Part shown: positions 47,943 to 61,360 of the stretch, piece by piece | Layout of the letters: every line of letters starts with the position of its first letter | How positions within the stretch are numbered: the first letter of the stretch is position 1 | Source: Rhynochetos jubatus | Taxonomy: Eukaryota > Chordata > Aves > Eurypygiformes > Rhynochetidae | Direction of reading: 5' to 3' | Assembly (NCBI GenBank): GCA_027574665.1 | Contig: CM050676.1 | Span: 6,934,157-6,998,156, forward strand | Length of the DNA stretch: 64,000 bases | Notes under the pieces: model-generated | Seen by the model: the letters and a program-made list of their open reading frames with translations, nothing else | What the model was told of the DNA's origin: nothing | Databases searched by the model: none | Program-made: the position numbers and the translations under genes

Positions 47943-50768
47943 CAAGGTTTCGCTAACAAATTCCCTCGTAGCTCTTTCCCTTTTGGAGGAAAAGGGAGAG
48001 GTTTGTTTCTAAGCTTTGCAAGCGGTCCCGCGCTCTGCCGAAAAGGGAACGAACTGCTAGAGCACAGCGAGAGAAAACAGCGCAAGCAATTCCTTCCTAG
48101 CTCTTTCTGTTGCCGAGGAACTGTGGCACTGTTGGAACTGGAGATTGCAAGCAACACAGCGATCCGGCTGCTCTGGCACGCAGTGCTCTGCAAAGGCGCA
48201 GCAAGAAGGGACAAGAAATCCTCTCCTAACTCTTTCTGTTTGGTCGCATTACAGTGCTGCTTCAGATGGCCGTGTTCGGGCAGACGCTTCAACGAGCCGC
48301 GCATTCGAGCCTCTCCAAGCCTGTTAGCACAGAGAAGGTGACCCTGTGGATTTCGACTTTCGCGGGGATCCAGAGCTCTGTCTTAAGAGGCATGCAGTGC
48401 TCTGCCAAAACAAACAAGGTTTCGCTAAGAAATTCCCTCGTAGCTCTTTCCCTTTTGGAGGAAAAGGGAGAGGTTTGTTTCTAAGCTTTGCAAGCGGTCC
48501 CGCGCTCTGCCGAAAAGGGAACGAACTGCTAGAGCACAGCGAGAGAAAACAGCGCAAGCAATTCCTTCCTAGCTCTTTCTGTTGCCGAGGAACTGTGGCA
48601 CTGTTGGAAGTGGAGATTGCAAGCAACACAGCGATCCGGCTGCTCTGGCACGCAGTGCTCTGCAAGGGCGCAGCAAGAAGGGACAAGAAATTCTCTCCTA
48701 ACTCTTTCTGTTTGGTCGCATTACAGTGCTGCTTCAGATGTCCGTGTTCGGGCAGACGCTTCAACGAGCCGCGCATTCGAGCCTCTCCGAGCCTGTTAGC
48801 ACAGAGAAGGTGACCCTGTGGATTTCGACTTTCCCGGGGATACAGAGCTCTGTCTTAAGAGGCATGCAGTGCTCTGCCAAAACAAACAAGGTTTCGCTAA
48901 GAAATTCCCTCGTAGCTCTTTCCCTTTTGGAGGAAAAGGGAGAGGTTTGTTTCTAAGCTTTGCAAGCGGTCCCGCGCTCTGCCGAAAAGGGAACGAACTG
49001 CTAGAGCACAGCGAGAGAAAACAGCGTAAGCAATTCCTTCCTAGCTCTTTCTGTTGCCGAGGAACTGTGGCACTGTTGGAAGTGGAGATTGCAAGCAACA
49101 CAGCGATCCGGCTGCTCTGGCACGCAGTGCTCTGCAAAGGCGCAGCAAGAAGGGACAAGAAATTCTCTCCTAACTCTTTCTGTTTGGTCGCATTACAGTG
49201 CTGCTTCAGATGTCCGTGTTCGGGCAGACGCTTCAACGAGCCGCGCATTCGAGCCTCTCCGAGCCTGTTAGCACAGAGAAGGTGACCCTGTGGATTTCGA
49301 CTTTCCCGGGGATAGAGAGCTCTGTCTTAAGAGGCATGCAGTGCTCTGCCAAAACAAACAAGGTTTCGCTAAGAAATTCCCTCGTAGCTCTTTCCCTTTT
49401 GGAGGAAAAGGGAGAGGTTTGTTTCTAAGCTTTGCAAGCGGTCCCGCGCTCTGCCGAAAAGGGAGCGAACTGCTAGAGCACAGCGAGAGAAAACAGCGCA
49501 AGCAATTCCTTCCTAGCTCTTTCTGTTGCCGAGGAACTGTGGCACTGTTGGAACTGGAGATTGCAAGCAACACAGCGATCCGGCTGCTCTGGCACGCAGT
49601 GCTCTGCAAAGGCGCAGCAAGAAGGGACAAGAAATTCTCTCCTAACTCTTTCTGTTTGGTCGCATTACAGTGCTGCTTCAGATGTCCGTGTTCGGGCAGA
49701 CGCTTCAACGAGCCGCGCATTCGAGCCTCTCCGAGCCTGTTAGCACAGAGAAGGTGACCCTGTGGATTTCGACTTTCCCGGGGATACAGAGCTCTGTCTT
49801 AAGAGGCATGCAGTGCTCTGCCAAAACAAACAAGGTTTCGCTAAGAAATTCCCTCGTAGCTCTTTCCCTTTTGGAGAAAAAGGGAGAGGTTTGTTTCTAA
49901 GCTTTGCAAGCGGTCCCGCGCTCTGCCGAAAAGGGAACGAACTGCTAGAGCACAGCGAGAGAAAACAGCGCAAGCAATTCCTTCCTAGCTCTTTCTGTTG
50001 CCGAGGAACTGTGGCACTGTTGGAACTGGAGATTGCAAGCAACACAGCGATCCGGCTGCTCTGGCACGCAGTGCTCTGCAAAGGCGCAGCAAGAAGGGAC
50101 AAGAAATTCTCTCCTAACTCTTTCTGTTTGGTCGCATTACAGTGCTGCTTCAGATGTCCGTGTTCGGGCAGACGCTTCAACGAGCCGCGCATTCGAGCCT
50201 CTCCGAGCCTGTTAGCACAGAGAAGGTGACCCTGTGGATTTCGACTTTCCCGGGGATACAGAGCTCTGTCTTAAGAGGCATGCAGTGCTCTGCCAAAACA
50301 AACAAGGTTTCGCTAAGAAATTCCCTCGTAGCTCTTTCCCTTTTGGAGGAAAAGGGAGAGGTTTGTTTCTAAGCTTTGCAAGCGGTCCCGCGCTCTGCCG
50401 AAAAGGGAACGAACTGCTAGAGCACAGCGAGAGAAAACAGCGCAAGCAATTCCTTCCTAGCTCTTTCTGTTGCCGAGGAACTGTGGCACTGTTGCAAGTG
50501 GAGATTGCAAGCAACACAGCGATCCGGCTGCTCTGGCACGCAGTGCTCTGCAAAGGCGCAGCAAGAAGGGACAAGAAATTCTCTCCTAACTCTTTCTGTT
50601 TGGTCGCATTACAGTGCTGCTTCAGATGTCCGTGTTCGGGCAGACGCTTCAACGAGCCGCGCATTCGAGCCTCTCCGAGCCTGTTAGCACAGAGAAGGTG
50701 ACCCTGTGGATTTCGACTTTCCCGGGGATACAGAGCTCTGTCTTAAGAGGCATGCAGTGCTCTGCCAA

Positions 50769-50774
50769 AATAAA
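50769..50774 (+). other. AATAAA created by C267T (copy 2 of 4)
   Basis: Same change as at 47937, six monomers downstream, again linked to 285C (50789). Confidence 0.5.
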
Positions 50775-52392
50775 CAAGGTTTCGCTAACAAATTCCCTCG
50801 TAGCTCTTTCCCTTTTGGAGGAAAAGGGAGAGGTTTGTTTCTAAGCTTTGCAAGCGGTCCCGCGCTCTGCCGAAAAGGGAACGAACTGCTAGAGCACAGC
50901 GAGAGAAAACAGCGCAAGCAATTCCTTCCTAGCTCTTTCTGTTGCCGAGGAACTGTGGCACTGTTGGAACTGGAGATTGCAAGCAACACAGCGATCCGGC
51001 TGCTCTGGCACGCAGTGCTCTGCAAAGGCGCAGCAAGAAGGGACAAGAAATCCTCTCCTAACTCTTTCTGTTTGGTCGCATTACAGTGCTGCTTCAGATG
51101 GCCGTGTTCGGGCAGACGCTTCAACGAGCCGCGCATTCGAGCCTCTCCGAGCCTGTTAGCACAGAGAAGGTGACCCTGTGGATTTCGACTTTCGCGGGGA
51201 TCCAGAGCTCTGTCTTAAGAGGCATGCAGTGCTCTGCCAAAACAAACAAGGTTTCGCTAAGAAATTCCCTCGTAGCTCTTTCCCTTTTGGAGGAAAAGGG
51301 AGAGGTTTGTTTCTAAGCTTTGCAAGCGGTCCCGCGCTCTGCCGAAAAGGGAACGAACTGCTAGAGCACAGCGAGAGAAAACAGCGCAAGCAATTCCTTC
51401 CTAGCTCTTTCTGTTGCCGAGGAACTGTGGCACTGTTGGAAGTGGAGATTGCAAGCAACACAGCGATCCGGCTGCTCTGGCACGCAGTGCTCTGCAAGGG
51501 CGCAGCAAGAAGGGACAAGAAATTCTCTCCTAACTCTTTCTGTTTGGTCGCATTACAGTGCTGCTTCAGATGTCCGTGTTCGGGCAGACGCTTCAACGAG
51601 CCGCGCATTCGAGCCTCTCCGAGCCTGTTAGCACAGAGAAGGTGACCCTGTGGATTTCGACTTTCCCGGGGATACAGAGCTCTGTCTTAAGAGGCATGCA
51701 GTGCTCTGCCAAAACAAACAAGGTTTCGCTAAGAAATTCCCTCGTAGCTCTTTCCCTTTTGGAGGAAAAGGGAGAGGTTTGTTTCTAAGCTTTGCAAGCG
51801 GTCCCGCGCTCTGCCGAAAAGGGAACGAACTGCTAGAGCACAGCGAGAGAAAACAGCGTAAGCAATTCCTTCCTAGCTCTTTCTGTTGCCGAGGAACTGT
51901 GGCACTGTTGGAAGTGGAGATTGCAAGCAACACAGCGATCCGGCTGCTCTGGCACGCAGTGCTCTGCAAAGGCGCAGCAAGAAGGGACAAGAAATTCTCT
52001 CCTAACTCTTTCTGTTTGGTCGCATTACAGTGCTGCTTCAGATGTCCGTGTTCGGGCAGACGCTTCAACGAGCCGCGCATTCGAGCCTCTCCGAGCCTGT
52101 TAGCACAGAGAAGGTGACCCTGTGGATTTCGACTTTCCCGGGGATCCAGAGCTCTGTCTTAAGAGGCATGCAGTGCTCTGCCAAAACAAACAAGGTTTCG
52201 CTAAGAAATTCCCTCGTAGCTCTTTCCCTTTTGGAGGAAAAGGGAGAGGTTTGTTTCTAAGCTTTGCAAGCGGTCCCGCGCTCTGCCGAAAAGGGAACGA
52301 ACTGCTAGAGCACAGCGAGAGAAAACAGCGCAAGCAATTCCTTCCTAGCTCTTTCTGTTGCCGAGGAACTGTGGCACTGTTGGAACTGGAGA

Positions 52393-52864
52393 TTGCAAGC
52401 AACACAGCGATCCGGCTGCTCTGGCACGCAGTGCTCTGCAAAGGCGCAGCAAGAAGGGACAAGAAATTCTCTCCTAACTCTTTCTGTTTGGTCGCATTAC
52501 AGTGCTGCTTCAGATGTCCGTGTTCGGGCAGACGCTTCAACGAGCCGCGCATTCGAGCCTCTCCGAGCCTGTTAGCACAGAGAAGGTGACCCTGTGGATT
52601 TCGACTTTCCCGGGGATACAGAGCTCTGTCTTAAGAGGCATGCAGTGCTCTGCCAAAACAAACAAGGTTTCGCTAAGAAATTCCCTCGTAGCTCTTTCCC
52701 TTTTGGAGAAAAAGGGAGAGGTTTGTTTCTAAGCTTTGCAAGCGGTCCCGCGCTCTGCCGAAAAGGGAACGAACTGCTAGAGCACAGCGAGAGAAAACAG
52801 CGCAAGCAAATCCTTCCTAGCTCTTTCTGTTGCCGAGGAACTGTGGCACTGTTGGAAGTGGAGA
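52393..52864 (+). repeat. Hybrid monomer joining two HOR families
   Basis: 317A (52709), diagnostic of the hexamer, is followed 101 bp later by 418A (52810). 418A is otherwise seen at 41010 and 63666 in monomers that carry 329C. The following monomer has 397A (53261), typical of the 41-45 kb block. The family switch therefore lies close to 52709-52810. Confidence 0.7.
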
Positions 52865-55800
52865 TTGCAAGCAACACAGCGATCCGGCTGCTCTGGCACG
52901 CAGTGCTCTGCAAAGGCGCAGCAAGAAGGGACAAGAAATTCTCTCCTAACTCTTTCTGTTTGGTCGCATTACAGTGCTGCTTCAGATGGCCGTGTTCGGG
53001 CAGACGCTTCAACGAGCCGCGCATTCGAGCCTCTCCGAGCCTGTTAGCACAGAGAAGGTGACCCTGTGGATTTCGACTTTCCCGGGGATACAGAGCTCTG
53101 TCTTAAGAGGCATGCAGTGCTCTGCCAAAACAAACAAGGTTTCCCTAAGAAATTCCCTCGTAGCTCTTTCCCTTTTGGAGGAAAAGGGAGAGGTTTGTTT
53201 CTAAGCTTTGCAAGCGGTCCCGCGCTCTGCCGAAAAGGGAACGAACTGCTAGAGCACAGCAAGAGAAAACAGCGCAAGCAATTCCTTCCTAGCTCTTTCT
53301 GTTGCCGAGGAACTGTGGCACTGTTGGAACTGGAGATTGCAAGCAACACAGCGATCCGGCTGCTCTGGCACGCAGTGCTCTGCAAAGGCGCAGCAAGAAG
53401 GGACAAGAAATTCTCTCCTAACTCTTTCTGTTTGGTCGCATTACAGTGCTGCTTCAGATGGCCGTGTTCGGGCAGACGCTTCAACGAGCCGCGCATTCCA
53501 GCCTCTCCGAGCCTGTTAGCACAGAGAAGGTGACCCTGTGGATTTCGACTTTCCCGGGGATAGAGAGCTCTGTCTTAAGAGGCATGCAGTGCTCTGCCAA
53601 AACAAACAAGGTTTCGCTAAGAAATTCCCTCGTAGCTCTTTCCCTTTTGGAGGAAAAGGGAGAGGTTTGTTTCTAAGCTTTGCAAGCGGTCCCGCGCTCT
53701 GCCGAAAAGGGAACGAACTGCTGGAGCACAGCGAGAGAAAACAGCGCAAGCAATTCCTTCCTAGCTCTTTCTGTTGCCGAGGAACTGTGGCACTGTTGGA
53801 ACTGGAGATTGCAAGCAACACAGCCATCCGGCTGCTCTGGCACGCAGTGCTCTGCAAAGGCGCAGCAAGAAGGGACAAGAAATTCTCTCCTAACTCTTTC
53901 TGTTTGGTCGCATTACAGTGCTGCTTCAGATGGCCGTGTTCGGGCAGACGCTTCAACGAGCCGCGCATTCGAGCCTCTCCGAGCCTGTTAGCACAGAGAA
54001 GGTGACCCTGTGGATTTCGACTTTCCCGGGGATACAGAGCTCTGTCTTAAGAGGCATGCAGTGCTCTGCCAAAACAAACAAGGTTTCGCTAAGAAATTCC
54101 CTCGTAGCTCTTTCCCTTTTGGAGGAAAAGGGAGAGGTTTGTTTCTAAGCTTTGCAAGCGGTCCCGCGCTCTGCCGAAAAGGGAACGAACTGCTAGAGCA
54201 CAGCGAGAGAAAACAGCGCAAGCAATTCCTTCCTAGCTCTTTCTGTTGCCGAGGAACTGTGGCACTGTTGGAACTGGAGATTGCAAGCAACACAGCGATC
54301 CGGCTGCTCTGGCACGCAGTGCTCTGCAAAGGCGCAGCAAGAAGGGACAAGAAATTCTCTCCTAACTCTTTCTGTTTGGTCGCATTACAGTGCTGCTTCA
54401 GATGTCCGTGTTCGGGCAGACGCTTCAACGAGCCGCGCATTCGAGCCTCTCCGAGCCTGTTAGCACAGAGAAGGTGACCCTGTGGATTTCGACTTTCCCG
54501 GGGATACAGAGCTCTGTCTTAAGAGGCATGCAGTGCTCTGCCAAAACAAACAAGGTTTCGCTAAGAAATTCCCTCGTAGCTCTTTCCCTTTTGGAGAAAA
54601 AGGGAGAGGTTTGTTTCTAAGCTTTGCAAGCGGTCCCGCGCTCTGCCGAAAAGGGAACGAACTGCTAGAGCACAGCGAGAGAAAACAGCGCAAGCAATTC
54701 CTTCCTAGCTCTTTCTGTTGCCGAGGAACTGTGGCACTGTTGGAACTGGAGATTGCAAGCAACACAGGGATCCGGCTGCTCTGGCACGCAGTGCTCTGCA
54801 AAGGCGCAGCAAGAAGGGACAAGAAATTCTCTCCTAACTCTTTCTGTTTGGTCGCATTACAGTGCTGCTTCAGATGTCCGTGTTCGGGCAGACGCTTCAA
54901 CGAGCCGCGCATTCGAGCCTCTCCGAGCCTGTTAGCACAGAGAAGGTGACCCTGTGGATTTCGACTTTCGCGGGGATACAGAGCTCTGTCTTAAGAGGCA
55001 TGCAGTGCTCTGCCAAAACAAACAAGGTTTCGCTAAGAAATTCCCTCGTAGCTCTTTCCCTTTTGGAGGAAAAGGGAGAGGTTTGTTTCTAAGCTTTGCA
55101 AGCGGTCCCGCGCTCTGCCGAAAAGGGAACGAACTGCTAGAGCACAGCGAGAGAAAACAGCGCAAGCAATTCCTTCCTAGCTCTTTCTGTTGCCGAGGAA
55201 CTGTGGCACTGTTGCAAGTGGAGATTGCAAGCAACACAGCGATCCGGCTGCTCTGGCACGCAGTGCTCTGCAAAGGCGCAGCAAGAAGGGACAAGAAATT
55301 CTCTCCTAACTCTTTCTGTTTGGTCGCATTACAGTGCTGCTTCAGATGTCCGTGTTCGGGCAGACGCTTCAACGAGCCGCGCATTCGAGCCTCTCCGAGC
55401 CTGTTAGCACAGAGAAGGTGACCCTGTGGATTTCGACTTTCCCGGGGATACAGAGCTCTGTCTTAAGAGGCATGCAGTGCTCTGCCAAAACAAACAAGGT
55501 TTCGCTAAGAAATTCCCTCGTAGCTCTTTCCCTTTTGGAGGAAAAGGGAGAGGTTTGTTTCTAAGCTTTGCAAGCGGTCCCGCGCTCTGCCGAAAAGGGA
55601 ACGAACTGCTAGAGCACAGCGAGAGAAAACAGCGCAAGCAATTCCTTCCTAGCTCTTTCTGTTGCCGAGGAACTGTGGCACTGTTGGAACTGGAGATTGC
55701 AAGCAACACAGCGATCCGGCTGCTCTGGCACGCAGTGCTCTGCAAAGGCGCAGCAAGAAGGGACAAGAAATCCTCTCCTAACTCTTTCTGTTTGGTCGCA

Positions 55801-57584
55801 TTACAGTGCTGCTTCAGATGGCCGTGTTCGGGCAGACGCTTCAACGAGCCGCGCATTCGAGCCTCTCCAAGCCTGTTAGCACAGAGAAGGTGACCCTGTG
55901 GATTTCGACTTTCGCGGGGATCCAGAGCTCTGTCTTAAGAGGCATGCAGTGCTCTGCCAAAACAAACAAGGTTTCGCTAAGAAATTCCCTCGTAGCTCTT
56001 TCCCTTTTGGAGGAAAAGGGAGAGGTTTGTTTCTAAGCTTTGCAAGCGGTCCCGCGCTCTGCCGAAAAGGGAACGAACTGCTAGAGCACAGCGAGAGAAA
56101 ACAGCGCAAGCAATTCCTTCCTAGCTCTTTCTGTTGCCGAGGAACTGTGGCACTGTTGGAAGTGGAGATTGCAAGCAACACAGCGATCCGGCTGCTCTGG
56201 CACGCAGTGCTCTGCAAGGGCGCAGCAAGAAGGGACAAGAAATTCTCTCCTAACCCTTTCTGTTTGGTCGCATTACAGTGCTGCTTCAGATGTCCGTGTT
56301 CGGGCAGACGCTTCAACGAGCCGCGCATTCGAGCCTCTCCGAGCCTGTTAGCACAGAGAAGGTGACCCTGTGGATTTCGACTTTCCCGGGGATACAGAGC
56401 TCTGTCTTAAGAGGCATGCAGTGCTCTGCCAAAACAAACAAGGTTTCGCTAAGAAATTCCCTCGTAGCTCTTTCCCTTTTGGAGGAAAAGGGAGAGGTTT
56501 GTTTCTAAGCTTTGCAAGCGGTCCCGCGCTCTGCCGAAAAGGGAACGAACTGCTAGAGCACAGCGAGAGAAAACAGCGTAAGCAATTCCTTCCTAGCTCT
56601 TTCTGTTGCCGAGGAACTGTGGCACTGTTGGAAGTGGAGATTGCAAGCAACACAGCGATCCGGCTGCTCTGGCACGCAGTGCTCTGCAAAGGCGCAGCAA
56701 GAAGGGACAAGAAATTCTCTCCTAACTCTTTCTGTTTGGTCGCATTACAGTGCTGCTTCAGATGTCCGTGTTCGGGCAGACGCTTCAACGAGCCGCGCAT
56801 TCGAGCCTCTCCGAGCCTGTTAGCACAGAGAAGGTGACCCTGTGGATTTCGACTTTCCCGGGGATACAGAGCTCTGTCTTAAGAGGCATGCAGTGCTCTG
56901 CCAAAACAAACAAGGTTTCGCTAAGAAATTCCCTCGTAGCTCTTTCCCTTTTGGAGGAAAAGGGAGAGGTTTGTTTCTAAGCTTTGCAAGCGGTCCCGCG
57001 CTCTGCCGAAAAGGGAACGAACTGCTAGAGCACAGCGAGAGAAAACAGCGCAAGCAATTCCTTCCTAGCTCTTTCTGTTGCCGAGGAACTGTGGCACTGT
57101 TGGAACTGGAGATTGCAAGCAACACAGCGATCCGGCTGCTCTGGCACGCAGTGCTCTGCAAAGGCGCAGCAAGAAGGGACAAGAAATTCTCTCCTAACTC
57201 TTTCTGTTTGGTCGCATTACAGTGCTGCTTCAGATGTCCGTGTTCGGGCAGACGCTTCAACGAGCCGCGCATTCGAGCCTCTCCGAGCCTGTTAGCACAG
57301 AGAAGGTGACCCTGTGGATTTCGACTTTCCCGGGGATACAGAGCTCTGTCTTAAGAGGCATGCAGTGCTCTGCCAAAACAAACAAGGTTTCGCTAAGAAA
57401 TTCCCTCGTAGCTCTTTCCCTTTTGGAGAAAAAGGGAGAGGTTTGTTTCTAAGCTTTGCAAGCGGTCCCGCGCTCTGCCGAAAAGGGAACGAACTGCTAG
57501 AGCACAGCGAGAGAAAACAGCGCAAGCAATTCCTTCCTAGCTCTTTCTGTTGCCGAGGAACTGTGGCACTGTTGGAACTGGAGA

Positions 57585-58056
57585 TTGCAAGCAACACAGG
57601 GATCCGGCTGCTCTGGCACGCAGTGCTCTGCAAAGGCGCAGCAAGAAGGGACAAGAAATTCTCTCCTAACTCTTTCTGTTTGGTCGCATTACAGTGCTGC
57701 TTCAGATGTCCGTGTTCGGGCAGACGCTTCAACGAGCCGCGCATTCGAGCCTCTCCGAGCCTGTTAGCACAGAGAAGGTGACCCTGTGGATTTCGACTTT
57801 CCCGGGGATACAGAGCTCTGTCTTAAGAGGCATGCAGTGCTCTGCCAAAATAAACAAGGTTTCGCTAACAAATTCCCTCGTAGCTCTTTCCCTTTTGGAG
57901 GAAAAGGGAGAGGTTTGTTTCTAAGCTTTGCAAGCGGTCCCGCGCTCTGCCGAAAAGGGAACGAACTGCTAGAGCACAGCGAGAGAAAACAGCGCAAGCA
58001 ATTCCTTCCTAGCTCTTTCTGTTGCCGAGGAACTGTGGCACTGTTGGAACTGGAGA
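57585..58056 (+). repeat. Hybrid monomer marking an unequal-exchange point
   Basis: This monomer carries 16G (57600), which elsewhere belongs to the second monomer type of the hexamer, together with 267T (57851) and 285C (57869), which belong to the third. The 463C mark is missing from this copy. A crossover between about 57600 and 57851 that deleted exactly one monomer explains all three observations. Confidence 0.75.
57849..57854 (+). other. AATAAA created by C267T (copy 3 of 4)
   Basis: Same change, located in the hybrid monomer 57585-58056 and linked to 285C (57869). Confidence 0.5.
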
Positions 58057-60680
58057 TTGCAAGCAACACAGCGATCCGGCTGCTCTGGCACGCAGTGCTC
58101 TGCAAAGGCGCAGCAAGAAGGGACAAGAAATCCTCTCCTAACTCTTTCTGTTTGGTCGCATTACAGTGCTGCTTCAGATGGCCGTGTTCGGGCAGACGCT
58201 TCAACGAGCCGCGCATTCGAGCCTCTCCGAGCCTGTTAGCACAGAGAAGGTGACCCTGTGGATTTCGACTTTCGCGGGGATCCAGAGCTCTGTCTTAAGA
58301 GGCATGCAGTGCTCTGCCAAAACAAACAAGGTTTCGCTAAGAAATTCCCTCGTAGCTCTTTCCCTTTTGGAGGAAAAGGGAGAGGTTTGTTTCTAAGCTT
58401 TGCAAGCGGTCCCGCGCTCTGCCGAAAAGGGAACGAACTGCTAGAGCACAGCGAGAGAAAACAGCGCAAGCAATTCCTTCCTAGCTCTTTCTGTTGCCGA
58501 GGAACTGTGGCACTGTTGGAAGTGGAGATTGCAAGCAACACAGCGATCCGGCTGCTCTGGCACGCAGTGCTCTGCAAGGGCGCAGCAAGAAGGGACAAGA
58601 AATTCTCTCCTAACTCTTTCTGTTTGGTCGCATTACAGTGCTGCTTCAGATGTCCGTGTTCGGGCAGACGCTTCAACGAGCCGCGCATTCGAGCCTCTCC
58701 GAGCCTGTTAGCACAGAGAAGGTGACCCTGTGGATTTCGACTTTCCCGGGGATACAGAGCTCTGTCTTAAGAGGCATGCAGTGCTCTGCCAAAACAAACA
58801 AGGTTTCGCTAAGAAATTCCCTCGTAGCTCTTTCCCTTTTGGAGGAAAAGGGAGAGGTTTGTTTCTAAGCTTTGCAAGCGGTCCCGCGCTCTGCCGAAAA
58901 GGGAACGAACTGCTAGAGCACAGCGAGAGAAAACAGCGTAAGCAATTCCTTCCTAGCTCTTTCTGTTGCCGAGGAACTGTGGCACTGTTGGAAGTGGAGA
59001 TTGCAAGCAACACAGCGATCCGGCTGCTCTGGCACGCAGTGCTCTGCAAAGGCGCAGCAAGAAGGGACAAGAAATTCTCTCCTAACTCTTTCTGTTTGGT
59101 CGCATTACAGTGCTGCTTCAGATGGCCGTGTTCGGGCAGACGCTTCAACGAGCCGCGCATTCGAGCCTCTCCGAGCCTGTTAGCACAGAGAAGGTGACCC
59201 TGTGGATTTCGACTTTCCCGGGGATCCAGAGCTCTGTCTTAAGAGGCATGCAGTGCTCTGCCAAAACAAACAAGGTTTCGCTAAGAAATTCCCTCGTAGC
59301 TCTTTCCCTTTTGGAGGAAAAGGGAGAGGTTTGTTTCTAAGCTTTGCAAGCGGTCCCGCGCTCTGCCGAAAAGGGAACGAACTGCTAGAGCACAGCGAGA
59401 GAAAACAGCGCAAGCAATTCCTTCCTAGCTCTTTCTGTTGCCGAGGAACTGTGGCACTGTTGGAACTGGAGATTGCAAGCAACACAGGGATCCGGCTGCT
59501 CTGGCACGCAGTGCTCTGCAAAGGCGCAGCAAGAAGGGACAAGAAATTCTCTCCTAACTCTTTCTGTTTGGTCGCATTACAGTGCTGCTTCAGATGTCCG
59601 TGTTCGGGCAGACGCTTCAACGAGCCGCGCATTCGAGCCTCTCCGAGCCTGTTAGCACAGAGAAGGTGACCCTGTGGATTTCGACTTTCCCGGGGATACA
59701 GAGCTCTGTCTTAAGAGGCATGCAGTGCTCTGCCAAAACAAACAAGGTTTCGCTAAGAAATTCCCTCGTAGCTCTTTCCCTTTTGGAGAAAAAGGGAGAG
59801 GTTTGTTTCTAAGCTTTGCAAGCGGTCCCGCGCTCTGCCGAAAAGGGAACGAACTGCTAGAGCACAGCGAGAGAAAACAGCGCAAGCAATTCCTTCCTAG
59901 CTCTTTCTGTTGCCGAGGAACTGTGGCACTGTTGGAACTGGAGATTGCAAGCAACACAGGGATCCGGCTGCTCTGGCACGCAGTGCTCTGCAAAGGCGCA
60001 GCAAGAAGGGACAAGAAATTCTCTCCTAACTCTTTCTGTTTGGTCGCATTACAGTGCTGCTTCAGATGTCCGTGTTCGGGCAGACGCTTCAACGAGCCGC
60101 GCATTCGAGCCTCTCCGAGCCTGTTAGCACAGAGAAGGTGACCCTGTGGATTTCGACTTTCCCGGGGATACAGAGCTCTGTCTTAAGAGGCATGCAGTGC
60201 TCTGCCAAAACAAACAAGGTTTCGCTAAGAAATTCCCTCGTAGCTCTTTCCCTTTTGGAGGAAAAGGGAGAGGTTTGTTTCTAAGCTTTGCAAGCGGTCC
60301 CGCGCTCTGCCGAAAAGGGAACGAACTGCTAGAGCACAGCGAGAGAAAACAGCGCAAGCAATTCCTTCCTAGCTCTTTCTGTTGCCGAGGAACTGTGGCA
60401 CTGTTGCAAGTGGAGATTGCAAGCAACACAGCGATCCGGCTGCTCTGGCACGCAGTGCTCTGCAAAGGCGCAGCAAGAAGGGACAAGAAATTCTCTCCTA
60501 ACTCTTTCTGTTTGGTCGCATTACAGTGCTGCTTCAGATGTCCGTGTTCGGGCAGACGCTTCAACGAGCCGCGCATTCGAGCCTCTCCGAGCCTGTTAGC
60601 ACAGAGAAGGTGACCCTGTGGATTTCGACTTTCCCGGGGATACAGAGCTCTGTCTTAAGAGGCATGCAGTGCTCTGCCAA

Positions 60681-60686
60681 AATAAA
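60681..60686 (+). other. AATAAA created by C267T (copy 4 of 4)
   Basis: Same change, but without the linked 285C. The two changes are therefore separable: either 267T arose first or conversion removed 285C. Confidence 0.5.
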
Positions 60687-61360
60687 CAAGGTTTCGCTAA
60701 GAAATTCCCTCGTAGCTCTTTCCCTTTTGGAGGAAAAGGGAGAGGTTTGTTTCTAAGCTTTGCAAGCGGTCCCGCGCTCTGCCGAAAAGGGAACGAACTG
60801 CTAGAGCACAGCGAGAGAAAACAGCGCAAGCAATTCCTTCCTAGCTCTTTCTGTTGCCGAGGAACTGTGGCACTGTTGGAACTGGAGATTGCAAGCAACA
60901 CAGCGATCCGGCTGCTCTGGCACGCAGTGCTCTGCAAAGGCGCAGCAAGAAGGGACAAGAAATCCTCTCCTAACTCTTTCTGTTTGGTCGCATTACAGTG
61001 CTGCTTCAGATGTCCGTGTTCGGGCAGACGCTTCAACGAGCCGCGCATTCGAGCCTCTCCGAGCCTGTTAGCACAGAGAAGGTGACCCTGTGGATTTCGA
61101 CTTTCCCGGGGATACAGAGCTCTGTCTTAAGAGGCATGCAGTGCTCTGCCAAAACAAACAAGGTTTCCCTAAGAAATTCCCTCGTAGCTCTTTCCCTTTT
61201 GGAGGAAAAGGGAGAGGTTTGTTTCTAAGCTTTGCAAGCGGTCCCGCGCTCTGCCGAAAAGGGAACGAACTGCTAGAGCACAGCGAGAGAAAACAGCGCA
61301 AGCAATTCCTTCCTAGCTCTTTCTGTTGCCGAGGAACTGTGGCACTGTTGGAAGTGGAGA

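Larger units (their letters stand above)
46729..61360 (+). repeat. Main hexameric higher-order repeat domain (period 2832 bp, with shortened copies)
   Basis: An ordered set of rare alleles recurs: 317A, then 16G and 463C, then 267T with 285C, then 76C with 218G and 226C, then 50G with 411T, then a sixth monomer. 317A lies at 47045, 49877, 52709, 54597, 57429 and 59789, so the successive copy lengths are 6, 6, 4, 6 and 5 monomers. Copy 3 has had its inner monomers replaced by types seen at about 41-45 kb. Copy 5 has lost the 463C monomer. Not every rare allele is present in every copy. Confidence 0.85.
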
